NCBI GenBank assembly: GCA_945860205.1
Contig: CAMARK010000032.1
Location: 1-44,342 of the forward strand
Origin: Reyranella massiliensis 521
GTDB taxonomy: Bacteria; Pseudomonadota; Alphaproteobacteria; Reyranellales; Reyranellaceae
DNA: 44,342 nt
Direction of reading: 5' to 3'
Shown here: positions 25,743 through 33,662 of the stretch, one piece after another
Layout: every line of letters starts with the position of its first letter
How positions within the stretch are numbered: the stretch's first letter is position 1
The notes under the pieces: model-generated
What the model saw: only the letters and a program-made list of their open reading frames with translations
Database searches by the model: none
What the model was told of the DNA's origin: nothing
Translations under genes and position numbers: made by a program

Positions 25743-26438
25743 ATGAAGAAGCTGAGAATCCTGAGCGGCGGCGCCGCCCAGGGGCTGGTCGAGCAGCTGC
25801 GGCCCGCGTTCGAGGCCGAGACCGGCTGCACCCTCGACGGCACGTTCGGCGCCGTGGGCGCCATGCGCGCCCGGCTGCTGGACGGCACGCCGGCCGACCT
25901 GGTGATTCTGACGCGCGCGCTGATCGAGGGGCTGGCGCGGGACGGTCACGTGGCAGGCGCGACGGCGGCAGACCTCGGCACGGTCGAGACCGCCATCGCC
26001 GTTCGCCACGGCGACGCGATCCCGCCGGTCGGCGACGCGGCTGCGTTACGCACTGCCCTTCTCGAGGCCGACGCCATTCATTTCCCCGATCCCGAGCAGG
26101 CGACCGCCGGCATCCATTTCGCCAAGGTGCTGCGCGACCTCGGTATCTGCGACGACGTCTCGTCACGCCTGAAGACGGCGCCGAACGGCGCCACGGCGAT
26201 GCGCGCGCTGGCCGCCTCGACGAGCCGCCGTCCCATCGGCTGCACCCAGGCCACCGAGATTCTCTCGACGCCGGGTATCGTCCTGGTGGCGGCCCTGCCG
26301 CCCGACTGCGCGCTGGCGACGGTTTATACGGCAGCGATTGGCGCCAGGGCCGAGGCCGCGGCCGAAGCGATGCGGTTGCTGGCACTGCTGACGGATGCAG
26401 CCGGACGCGAGGATCGACGTCGGTTGGGATTCGTCTGA
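25743..26438 (+). CDS. ModA-like substrate-binding domain protein without a signal peptide
   Basis: The 231-residue protein is a type 2 periplasmic-binding fold of the molybdate-binding class. It starts MKKLRILSGGAAQGLVEQLR, with the ligand Ser/Gly loop right after the first strand, then FGAVGAMRARLLDGTPADLV and, later, GCTQATEILSTPGI. The usual N-terminal signal peptide is missing and no start codon upstream restores one. Either the protein acts in the cytoplasm or it is a diverged ModA-like sensor or binding protein. There are no modB or modC genes nearby. The palindromic repeat ends ten bases before its start. Confidence 0.8.
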   Translation: MKKLRILSGGAAQGLVEQLRPAFEAETGCTLDGTFGAVGAMRARLLDGTPADLVILTRALIEGLARDGHVAGATAADLGTVETAIAVRHGDAIPPVGDAAALRTALLEADAIHFPDPEQATAGIHFAKVLRDLGICDDVSSRLKTAPNGATAMRALAASTSRRPIGCTQATEILSTPGIVLVAALPPDCALATVYTAAIGARAEAAAEAMRLLALLTDAAGREDRRRLGFV

Positions 26439-26480
26439 GGCTGAGGCGAACGAAGACCGGAAGGCCGACGACGATTGGGC

Positions 26481-26507
26481 TTGCGTTCCTGATATGTTCC
26501 CTATACT
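26481..26507 (+). promoter_or_regulatory. Promoter with a LexA-type SOS box (GTTC-N7-GTTC)
   Basis: GTTC at 26485-26488 and GTTC at 26496-26499 are separated by exactly seven bases, the alphaproteobacterial LexA consensus GTTC-N7-GTTC. A good -10 hexamer TATACT follows at 26502-26507 and a weak -35 (TTGCGT) at 26481-26486, with a 15-base spacer. The box lies between -35 and -10, the usual place for LexA repression. About one such match is expected by chance in 44 kb counting both strands; the promoter position makes this one more credible. It controls the terminase-small-like gene at 26550. Confidence 0.55.
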
Positions 26508-26549
26508 ATCCTGCCTATCGATCATATCGAACAGGGAACGGAGCCCGGT

Positions 26550-27161
26550 ATGACAAGCCAGCTCACCGTCGAGGTCCAGCAGGAATCCCCCGATAACGAC
26601 GCGCTTTCTCCTATGCCTTACCCGCCCCGTCGCCGCACACCGGCGCGATTGCGGACCTATTTCCTCCGCCAGTTCGAGCGCTCGGGCTCGCTCATGGAGG
26701 CCGCCGCCCGCGCCGGGATCACGCCGCGCACGGTGCAGCGCTGGCGCGGCCGCGATCCCCGCTTCGCCGAGCGCTACAACGCGCTGATCGAGCATCGGGA
26801 AGCCGTCCTGGCCGACGCCGCCATCCAGCGCGCGGGCCGCGTGCAGCGCCGCATCTACTGCTTCCGCGGCAAGGAGGTCTCCTCGGTCGAGCGCACCAAC
26901 GACCAGATGCTGAAATTCGTGCTGAGCCGCTTCGACCGCGCCCGCGAGCGGGCCGAGCGACGACGGGACTTCGACGCGGAGGTCGAGAAGCGCGCCACTG
27001 AGCGGACCCGCGAACTGCAGCAGGTGCTCGATTCGCGCGGCCGTGACATGGATCGCAAGGTCAATCTGGGAGCCGAGATACTGGCGGAAAGAATAATTCA
27101 GGATCGGATCAAAAAAATGTCACCTGCCATGCGACAGGCGTTCGAGGATGCCGGCCGGTGA
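26550..27161 (+). CDS. Terminase-small-subunit-like / homeodomain-like HTH protein
   Basis: This is a 203-residue basic protein. The N-terminal helix-turn-helix spans about residues 45-75 (GSLMEAAARAGITPRTVQRW, then DPRFAERYNALIEHREAVLA). The following segment with RRIYCFRGKEVSSVERTNDQ and MLKFVLSRFD matches the C-terminal part of phage terminase small subunit/HTH proteins. The remainder is a charged helical tail (RERAERRRDFDAEVEKR). No terminase large subunit or other phage gene is adjacent, so it is probably a domesticated phage-derived DNA-binding protein (inference). The ATG has GGAG six bases upstream, and a LexA-type box lies in the promoter. polA begins 151 bases downstream. Confidence 0.7.
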   Translation: MTSQLTVEVQQESPDNDALSPMPYPPRRRTPARLRTYFLRQFERSGSLMEAAARAGITPRTVQRWRGRDPRFAERYNALIEHREAVLADAAIQRAGRVQRRIYCFRGKEVSSVERTNDQMLKFVLSRFDRARERAERRRDFDAEVEKRATERTRELQQVLDSRGRDMDRKVNLGAEILAERIIQDRIKKMSPAMRQAFEDAGR

Positions 27162-27312
27162 TTTGTCTATGCGCTCAAGGCGTTGGCCGACGGAGCGACC
27201 CACAGGAAGGAACGCGATCCGGGATTTTTTCCCGTCGCTATCCAGGCGACATTTTCGGCTCGATCTCCCCAGTGATCTCCCCTCAATTCCTCCCGCGTGC
27301 TAGGGCTTAAAG

Positions 27313-30234
27313 ATGGCGAAATCCAAGGCTCCCGCGAATGCGGCGGACGACGGCGACAAGCCGCTCCGCCATCTCTATCTGATCGACGGCTCGGGCTATC
27401 TGTTCCGCGCTTACCACGCCCTGCCGCCGATGAACCGGCCCGACGGTACGCCGATCAACGCCGTGTTCGGCTTCTGCCGCATGCTGGTGGCCGATCTCCT
27501 CGATAATCCGGAGATCGACCATATCGCCATGATCCTGGATGCCGGCAGCGTCACCTTCCGCAACAAGATCTACGACAAGTACAAGGCCAACCGGCCCGAT
27601 CCGCCGGAAGACCTGATCCCGCAGTTCCCGCTGATCCGCGAGGCCGCCCGGGCGTTCAACGTCACGGTGTGCGAACTCGACGGCTACGAGGCCGACGACC
27701 TGATCGCGACTTACGCCCGCATGGCCGTCGAAGCCGGCGGCACCTGCACCATTGTCTCTTCGGACAAGGACCTGATGCAGCTCGTGCGGCCCGGCGTCGA
27801 GCTGATGGACCCGATCAAGAAGATCAAGCTCGGGGCCGAGGCGGTGTTCGAGAAGTTCGGCGTCACGCCGGACAAGGTGGTCGACGTTCAGGCGCTGGCG
27901 GGCGATTCGACCGACAACGTGCCGGGCGCACCGGGCATCGGCGTGAAGACCGCGGCCCAGCTCATCAACGAGTACGGCAACCTCGAGACGCTTCTTGCGC
28001 GCACCAGCGAGATCAAGCAGCCCAAGCGGCGCGAATCGCTGGAACAGAACGCGGCGTTGATCCGCATCTCCAAGCAGCTTGTGACGCTCCGCGACGATGT
28101 GCCGACGCCGGCCGAACCCGAAGCCTTTGACAAACGGAAACCCGATCCCAACGTGCTGCTGCCCTGGCTGGAGCAGCAGGGTTTCAGGACCCTGCTGCAG
28201 CGCTTCACGAGCGAGCTGGGCGAGGCGACGGCGCCGGTGGCGCCGACCGCGAGCGCACCGGTCGTAACGAAAGTCGAAGCCACCCCCGCCAAACCCGCGC
28301 CGGCCGCCCGCGCCAAGTCGAACCAGCCCTTCACCGCCGCCGACTACGAGCTGATCCAGGATGAGAAGGCGCTCGCCGAATGGGTCGCCGAGGCCACCAA
28401 GGCCGGTACCGTCGCCTTCGACTGCGAGACCGACGGCCTCGATTCCAACAACGCCGGTCTCGTTGGCGTTTCACTCGCCCTCCTTGAGGGGCCGTGGGGC
28501 GACGTCAATTCGACGAAGCGGCGTGCGGCCTACGTGCCGCTGATGCACCGCGTCCCTGGCGGCGCCGCGCAGGGCGCGCTCGATCTGCTGGGCGACGGCG
28601 GCGACAAGGATGGCGGCAAGCTTCTGGAAGGCCAGATCGCGCTCAAGAAGGCGATCGCTGCACTCAAGCCGCTGCTCGAAGACTCGTCGGTGCTGAAGGT
28701 CGGCCAGAACATCAAGTACGACATGGCCGTGTTCCAGCGTTACGGCGTAGAAATCGGCCCGGTCGACGACACGATGCTGATCTCCTTCGTGCTCGACGCC
28801 GGCCGGAACAACCATGGCATGGACGAGCTGGCGGAGCGCCATCTCGGCCAGAAGACCATAAAATTCTCCGACGTGGCCGGCAGCGGCGCCAAGCAGGTGA
28901 GCTTCGACCATGTGCCGCTCGACAAGGCGCGCGACTATGCCGCCGAAGACGCCGACGTCACCATGCAGCTCTGGGCGCATCTGAAGCCGCGGCTGGTGCC
29001 CGAGCATATGACGACGATGTACGAGACCATCGAACGTCCGCTGATCCCGGTGCTGCTGGGCATGGAGACGGCCGGCATCAAGGTCGATGCGACCAAGCTC
29101 AAGGCCCTCAGCACCGACTTCGAGAAGCGCCTGGGCGAGCTCGAGGGAGAGATCCACAAGATCGCCGGCCGCGAGTTCAACGTCAGCTCACCCAAGCAGT
29201 TGGGTGAGATCCTGTTCGACGAGCAGAAGCTGCCCGGTGGCAAGCGCAACAAGAACGGCAGCTGGGCGACCGACGCCTCGGTGCTCGACGACCTTGCCGC
29301 CACGGGCCATCCGCTGCCGGTAAAAATCCTGGAGCACCGCCAGCTCGCCAAGCTCAAGGGCACCTACACCGATGCGCTCGTGCGCCAGGTCGATGCCAAG
29401 ACCGGCCGCGTGCACACCTCGTATCACATGACCGGCGCCGCCACGGGACGGCTCGCCTCGACCGACCCCAACCTGCAGAACATCCCGGTGCGCACCGAGG
29501 AAGGCCGCAAGATCCGCCAGGCCTTCATCGCCGAGAAGGGCCACAAGCTCCTGAGCGCCGATTATTCGCAAATCGAACTACGCCTGCTGGCGCACGTGGC
29601 CGACATCCCGGAGCTGAAGGAGGCCTTCGCGCGCGGCGACGATATCCATGCCATGACCGCCAGCGAGATGTTCGGCGTGCCGGTCAAGGGCATGGACCCG
29701 CTGATGCGGCGGCGCGCCAAGGCGATCAACTTCGGTATCATCTACGGCATCTCGGCCTTTGGCCTCGCCAACCAGCTCGGCATCGGCCAGCAGGAGGCCA
29801 AGGAGTACATCGGCAAATATTTCCAGCGCTATCCCGGCATCCGAGACTACATGGAGCGGACCAAGGACTATGCGCGCAAGCACGGCTACGTGCTGACGCC
29901 GTTCGGCCGCAAGATCCACCTCAAGTACATCAACGAGAAGGCCCAGGGCATGCGCGCCTTCGCCGAGCGCGCCGCCATCAACGCGCCGCTGCAGGGTGGC
30001 GCCGCCGACATCATCAAGAAGGCGATGATCCGCGTGCCGCCGGCGCTGGCCGCGGCCAAGCTGAAAGCCCGCATGCTGCTGCAGGTGCACGACGAGCTGC
30101 TGTTCGAGGTGCCCGACGCGGAGATGAACAAGACCAAGGACGTGGCGCGCAAGATCATGGAGAGTGCCGCGACACTCACCGTGCCGCTGGTCGTCGACAC
30201 CGGCGTCGGCGACAACTGGGCCGCCGCGCACTAG
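27313..30234 (+). CDS. polA: DNA polymerase I
   Basis: The 973-residue Pol I has all three domains. The 5'-3' exonuclease (residues about 18-300) includes YLIDGSGYLFRAYHALPPM and ELDGYEADDLIATYAR. The 3'-5' proofreading domain is intact: ExoI D370/E372 (AFDCETDGLD), ExoII VGQNIKYDMAVF and ExoIII YAAEDADVTMQLW. The polymerase has motif A LSADYSQIELRLLAHVAD (D750), motif B RRRAKAINFGIIYGISAFG and motif C LLQVHDELLFEVPD (D927). It works in Okazaki fragment processing and excision repair. The preceding SOS-box-bearing gene makes a DNA-damage context possible, but a separate promoter in the 151-base gap is equally possible. Confidence 0.97.
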   Translation: MAKSKAPANAADDGDKPLRHLYLIDGSGYLFRAYHALPPMNRPDGTPINAVFGFCRMLVADLLDNPEIDHIAMILDAGSVTFRNKIYDKYKANRPDPPEDLIPQFPLIREAARAFNVTVCELDGYEADDLIATYARMAVEAGGTCTIVSSDKDLMQLVRPGVELMDPIKKIKLGAEAVFEKFGVTPDKVVDVQALAGDSTDNVPGAPGIGVKTAAQLINEYGNLETLLARTSEIKQPKRRESLEQNAALIRISKQLVTLRDDVPTPAEPEAFDKRKPDPNVLLPWLEQQGFRTLLQRFTSELGEATAPVAPTASAPVVTKVEATPAKPAPAARAKSNQPFTAADYELIQDEKALAEWVAEATKAGTVAFDCETDGLDSNNAGLVGVSLALLEGPWGDVNSTKRRAAYVPLMHRVPGGAAQGALDLLGDGGDKDGGKLLEGQIALKKAIAALKPLLEDSSVLKVGQNIKYDMAVFQRYGVEIGPVDDTMLISFVLDAGRNNHGMDELAERHLGQKTIKFSDVAGSGAKQVSFDHVPLDKARDYAAEDADVTMQLWAHLKPRLVPEHMTTMYETIERPLIPVLLGMETAGIKVDATKLKALSTDFEKRLGELEGEIHKIAGREFNVSSPKQLGEILFDEQKLPGGKRNKNGSWATDASVLDDLAATGHPLPVKILEHRQLAKLKGTYTDALVRQVDAKTGRVHTSYHMTGAATGRLASTDPNLQNIPVRTEEGRKIRQAFIAEKGHKLLSADYSQIELRLLAHVADIPELKEAFARGDDIHAMTASEMFGVPVKGMDPLMRRRAKAINFGIIYGISAFGLANQLGIGQQEAKEYIGKYFQRYPGIRDYMERTKDYARKHGYVLTPFGRKIHLKYINEKAQGMRAFAERAAINAPLQGGAADIIKKAMIRVPPALAAAKLKARMLLQVHDELLFEVPDAEMNKTKDVARKIMESAATLTVPLVVDTGVGDNWAAAH

Positions 30235-30257
30235 AAATCCGGGAGAGGACGCAAGCG

Positions 30258-30875
30258 ATGAAGATCTGGGGCCGCGCCAATTCGATCAATGTGCAGAAGG
30301 TGCTGTGGGCAGCCGACGAGTGCGGCCTGAAGGTCGAGCGTACCGATGTCGGCGGCGCCTTCGGCGGCAACGACCAGAAATGGTATCTCGACATGAACCC
30401 CAACGGCGTCGTGCCGACCATCGACGATGGCGGTCGCATCGTCTGGGAGAGCAACTCCGCGGTGCGCTACCTATCGGCCAGGTACGCGGCCGGCACGTTG
30501 TGGCCGCAGGACCCCGGCGCGCGGAGCGAGGCCGACCGCTGGATGGACTGGCAGCTCAGCACCATCTCCGACGCCATGCGCATCGTCTTCTGGGGACTGG
30601 TGCGCACGCCGCCGGAGAAGCGCGACATGGCCGCCATCAAGAAGGCGGCGGAAGATGCCGGCAAGCTGTTCGGCCGGCTCGACGCCCATCTCGCCGACCG
30701 GCCCTATGTCGCCGGCGGACACTTCACGATGGGCGACATCCCGGTCGGCTGCTTCGCCTATCGCTGGTACGCGCTCGACATCAAGCGCCCGCAGCTAAAA
30801 AACCTGCAGGCCTGGTACGAGCGCCTCACGACGCGCCCGGCCTATGCCAAGCACGTCATGGTCAAGCTGACCTAA
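30258..30875 (+). CDS. Glutathione S-transferase family protein
   Basis: The 205-residue protein has an N-terminal thioredoxin-fold half starting MKIWGRANSINVQKVLWAAD, with the glutathione-contacting MNPNGVVPTIDD and IVWESNSAVRYLS (ES motif). The helical C-terminal half includes RPYVAGGHFTMGDIPVGCFA with the N-capping motif. The catalytic residue is probably the Ser of NSIN, as in many bacterial GSTs. Substrate unknown. GAGAGGA provides a ribosome-binding site. It starts 23 bases after polA and converges with the HdeA-like gene. Confidence 0.9.
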   Translation: MKIWGRANSINVQKVLWAADECGLKVERTDVGGAFGGNDQKWYLDMNPNGVVPTIDDGGRIVWESNSAVRYLSARYAAGTLWPQDPGARSEADRWMDWQLSTISDAMRIVFWGLVRTPPEKRDMAAIKKAAEDAGKLFGRLDAHLADRPYVAGGHFTMGDIPVGCFAYRWYALDIKRPQLKNLQAWYERLTTRPAYAKHVMVKLT

Positions 30876-30891
30876 GCGTTGGTCCGGAGCG

Positions 30892-31224
30892 CTACTTGCG
30901 CTTCGGCAGCTTCGACAGCTCGGACACCAGCGCGCGGTCGATCACCGTGAAGAGATAGGCGTCGGGTGCCAGCGTGCAACCGCCGCGTACGAGATGGGCG
31001 AGCTGGGCGCCACGCTCGTCGTCAGGAACGGCGACGCCACGATGGCGCGCGGCGTGATCGGCAAGATAGACCGCGAGCTGCTGGCGAACCGCGGGCTGCA
31101 TGGCCTGGGCTTCGCGGCAAGTGATGTAGGCGGCCTGGTCGAAGTTGGTCGGAGCAACCTGGGCCTGTGCGGCCGTGGACGCGAGGAGCAAGGCAGAGGC
31201 GGCAAGGAGGAACCTGGAGGTCAT
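30892..31224 (-). CDS. HdeA/HdeB-like periplasmic protein
   Basis: This 110-residue exported protein has a signal peptide (MTSRFLLAASALLLASTAAQ, then AQ). Two conserved cysteines, C36 (YITCREAQ) and C83 (RGGCTLAP), lie about 47 residues apart, the disulfide arrangement of HdeA/HdeB acid-stress chaperones. The rest is a small helical domain. In enterics these bind unfolded periplasmic proteins at low pH; that role is inferred here. It is the distal gene of a leftward block with a glycine-zipper lipoprotein, DUF2950 and DUF3300 proteins. GGAGAG lies just upstream of the ATG. Confidence 0.78.
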   Translation of the reverse strand: MTSRFLLAASALLLASTAAQAQVAPTNFDQAAYITCREAQAMQPAVRQQLAVYLADHAARHRGVAVPDDERGAQLAHLVRGGCTLAPDAYLFTVIDRALVSELSKLPKRK

Positions 31225-31238
31225 GAGGGCTCTCCGTC

Positions 31239-31460
31239 CTACTTGCTGTTGCCGATGGCGGTGCCGCCGAGATACCCGACCGCGCCGCCGATCAGGCCGG
31301 CGCCGACCACTGCCCCGAAGCTGCCGCCGGCCACCAGACCGATGCCGGTGCCGGCCGCCGCGCCGACCAGGGCGCCGGTCTGGCCGTCCGACAGGCTCTG
31401 GTTGCAGCCGCCCAGCAGGCCGGCGACCACGCACAATGCGAGGACCTTGGACTTGATCAT
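31239..31460 (-). CDS. Small glycine-zipper lipoprotein
   Basis: This 73-residue lipoprotein has the lipobox LLGGC, with lipidation at C19. The mature part is mainly glycine-zipper repeats (GALVGAAAGTGIGLVAGGSF and following GAGLIGGAVGYLGG), as in OmpA-like/Rick_17kDa-type membrane-associated peptides. It probably inserts in or lines the outer membrane. It lies 14 bases upstream of the HdeA-like gene on the same strand. The function is unknown but envelope-related. Confidence 0.8.
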   Translation of the reverse strand: MIKSKVLALCVVAGLLGGCNQSLSDGQTGALVGAAAGTGIGLVAGGSFGAVVGAGLIGGAVGYLGGTAIGNSK

Positions 31461-31482
31461 GACTCTCTCCCCAAAATGCCCC

Positions 31483-32397
31483 TCACGGAGGCGTCATATC
31501 GGCCTTCGTCCAGTCCTTGTCCGGATTGAACGTCACCATAGCTGCCGCGCGCTGCGCCGTCTCGGGGCCCAGGTCGCGCTGATAGACGTCGCCGCTCTGG
31601 CTCACGATGAAGGTCATCACGCCGGTCTCGCCGTAGCGCACCGGCCAGGCGATGGCACCGAACCCGCCGATCATGCGGCCGCCCACGATGTAGTCGCGAA
31701 CGCCGCCTGGCGCCGCTGGGCCCTGGGCGTAGAGCAGGCGGAAGTTGTAGCCGTAGTGGCCGTCGGCCGTGCTGCTGCCAGCCTGCGCCTTGGCCACCGC
31801 CGGGCCGAGCGGGCTTTGCGGCTGGCCCGCTGGCGTCTCCCAATAGAGGCCGTCCTTCTTGCCGGGCGAACTCAGCAGGCGGCGGGCATAGGCCGGCGCG
31901 CCGGTCTTCATCGGATCGAGGGCGGCGTAGTCGCGCTGGGCATCGACGATGGCCAACATGGTCTGGATGACGGCAAGCTCGTTGCGGCCGATCAGGCGGG
32001 CCTGCATCTCATGGCGACCGGCCTCGAGGTCGAAGTGCCACTCCGCGCCGTCCTTCACGATCGGGATGGGCAGCGTCCAGCCGGCCTTTCCGGCCTCGAT
32101 CACTGCCTTGGTGCCGTCCGTGACGGTGACCTTGTGGCTCTCGTCCCAAGCCGCCAGATAGGCGGTGCGACGCCGGTCCCTTTCGCCGGCATCGGCGGGC
32201 ACGAAGTCGGTCCAGCGGGCGCCCAGCATCGCCGCCATCGCCTTCTCGTTCTTGGCGCGCACCGCATCGGTGAAGGCCGCCGCCGCTGCATCGGCGGTCG
32301 GGAAGCCCTGCAGCTTCGGCTGCGCCGCTGCGGTGGCAGCAAGGCCGGCCAGGAGAACGAGCGCCAGAAGGCCGCGGCGCAGAAGTGAACCGCTCAT
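31483..32397 (-). CDS. DUF2950 family exported protein
   Basis: The 304-residue protein has a Sec-type signal peptide (MSGSLLRRGLLALVLLAGLA, cleavage near TAAAQ). The DUF2950 hallmarks are an N-terminal AAAAAFTDAVRAKNEKAMAA segment, DYAALDPMKTGAPAYARRLL, and the C-terminal HYGYNFRLLYAQGPAAPGG. Members are periplasmic or envelope proteins of unknown function, usually encoded beside DUF3300, as here. It begins inside the last codons of the DUF3300 gene (ATGA overlap), so the two are translationally coupled. Confidence 0.85.
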   Translation of the reverse strand: MSGSLLRRGLLALVLLAGLAATAAAQPKLQGFPTADAAAAAFTDAVRAKNEKAMAAMLGARWTDFVPADAGERDRRRTAYLAAWDESHKVTVTDGTKAVIEAGKAGWTLPIPIVKDGAEWHFDLEAGRHEMQARLIGRNELAVIQTMLAIVDAQRDYAALDPMKTGAPAYARRLLSSPGKKDGLYWETPAGQPQSPLGPAVAKAQAGSSTADGHYGYNFRLLYAQGPAAPGGVRDYIVGGRMIGGFGAIAWPVRYGETGVMTFIVSQSGDVYQRDLGPETAQRAAAMVTFNPDKDWTKADMTPP

Positions 32398-33578
32398 CGC
32401 CGACCTCCGCGGCCACCACCGCCGCCAAAACTACGTCCGCCGCCGCCGCTATACGACCGGCCACGATCGGCCTCACGGTTCACCTGCTGACCATGATTAA
32501 CGCCGTTGAAGGCACCGCCGCTGTGGCTCTCCGCCGACCGGGTACCGGCGCCCGTACGCTCGCTGGCGCCAGCGCCGGCCCGCTCGCCGCTGCCGGCACG
32601 CTGCTCGGCGTTGGTGCGGGCAGCACCATCGCGCTGGCCGGCCTGGCCGCCGCGCAGCTCGTTCTGGAACTGCTGGCCGCGATACTGGTCGCGCTCGGCC
32701 GAACCCGGACGGTTCTGGCCGTACTTTTGCTGCAACGCCCGGTCGTTGTAGGGCACGCCGTCGCGATGCGCGGGATCGTGCGACCAGTTGCCGTTGGCGT
32801 AGTGGTTGGCGTTGAAGTTGTTGGCGCTGATGTTGGTCGCGCGGTTAACGTTGACGTAGGTGTTGCCGTGGTTCCAGTTCCAGCCGCCGAACATGGCGGC
32901 GCCCGCAGCCATGCCCACGCCGAACATCATGCCGGTCATCAAGGCCGCGCCATAGTTGGGCGGCGGCGGATAATACGGCGGCGGATAGGCCGGATAAGGC
33001 CACGGCCCATAGGCCCAGGCCGGATTGTAGTACGGCACGTAGATGGTTTCCGGATTGGCCGGCTCGATCACGATCGTGCTGCTGCCTGTTGCCGCCGGCT
33101 GCGTCGTCACCTTCTGTTGCGGCGTGGTCTTGAGGTTGCCGGCCGCCGCCGCCTTGGCCCGCAGGCGCTGCACGGAGTCGGCCACGTCCTTCTGCTGGGC
33201 GATCATCGCGTCGCCGATCTTCTGGGTCCAGTCGAGCTGGTCGTTCATCATCTTGAGGGTCTGGGGGAAGGCGGTCAGCGACTTCACGCTGACGTCCCAG
33301 CTCTTGTCCTTGACCGCGGCCACCGCCGCGTCGCCCTTGAGGTTGGGATTTGCAGCCGACCAGCGCGCCGCCTCGACCACTTCCAGCGGATAGCCCGCGG
33401 CCATCAGCACCTGCGCCAGCAGCGAATCGGGATAGAGCGCGATCGGCGCCAGCATCTGGTCGAGTTGCTCGGACGTGTAGGGCTTCGTGGTACTGGCGGT
33501 ACTCTGGGCATGCAGCGAACGGAGGGGAGCAAGGGCCAGCATGGCCGTCGACAATGCAAGAAGTTTGCGCCGCTCCAT
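32394..33578 (-). CDS. DUF3300 family exported protein with low-complexity tail
   Basis: The 394-residue protein starts MERRKLLALSTAMLALAPLR (signal peptide, possible twin-arginine). The DUF3300 domain (about residues 30-190) includes LAPIALYPDSLLAQVLMAAG and ETIYVPYYNPAWAYGPWPYP. After a Gly/Ala-rich membrane-like stretch (GMMFGVGMAAGAAMFGG) the C-terminal third is low-complexity, rich in Asn, Gly, Arg and Ser, ending in Gly-rich repeats. DUF3300 and DUF2950 are a conserved pair. The tail could bind nucleic acid or wall polymers (inference). The open frame on the opposite strand is a shadow. Confidence 0.85.
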   Translation of the reverse strand: MERRKLLALSTAMLALAPLRSLHAQSTASTTKPYTSEQLDQMLAPIALYPDSLLAQVLMAAGYPLEVVEAARWSAANPNLKGDAAVAAVKDKSWDVSVKSLTAFPQTLKMMNDQLDWTQKIGDAMIAQQKDVADSVQRLRAKAAAAGNLKTTPQQKVTTQPAATGSSTIVIEPANPETIYVPYYNPAWAYGPWPYPAYPPPYYPPPPNYGAALMTGMMFGVGMAAGAAMFGGWNWNHGNTYVNVNRATNISANNFNANHYANGNWSHDPAHRDGVPYNDRALQQKYGQNRPGSAERDQYRGQQFQNELRGGQAGQRDGAARTNAEQRAGSGERAGAGASERTGAGTRSAESHSGGAFNGVNHGQQVNREADRGRSYSGGGGRSFGGGGGRGGRR

Positions 33579-33662
33579 GTGCTTCTTTTGCCTCTCGAAC
33601 TCACGCCAGGACGTGGTGGCACACTACCGTTGAATGGCACTTCGCGTCCAGCGCGCGGCGCT

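Noticed and set aside
27222..27245. GC-rich inverted repeat with a T-run in the loop, between the HTH gene and polA
   Set aside because: The T-run is in the loop rather than after the stem and the pairing has a bulge, so it is not a convincing terminator.
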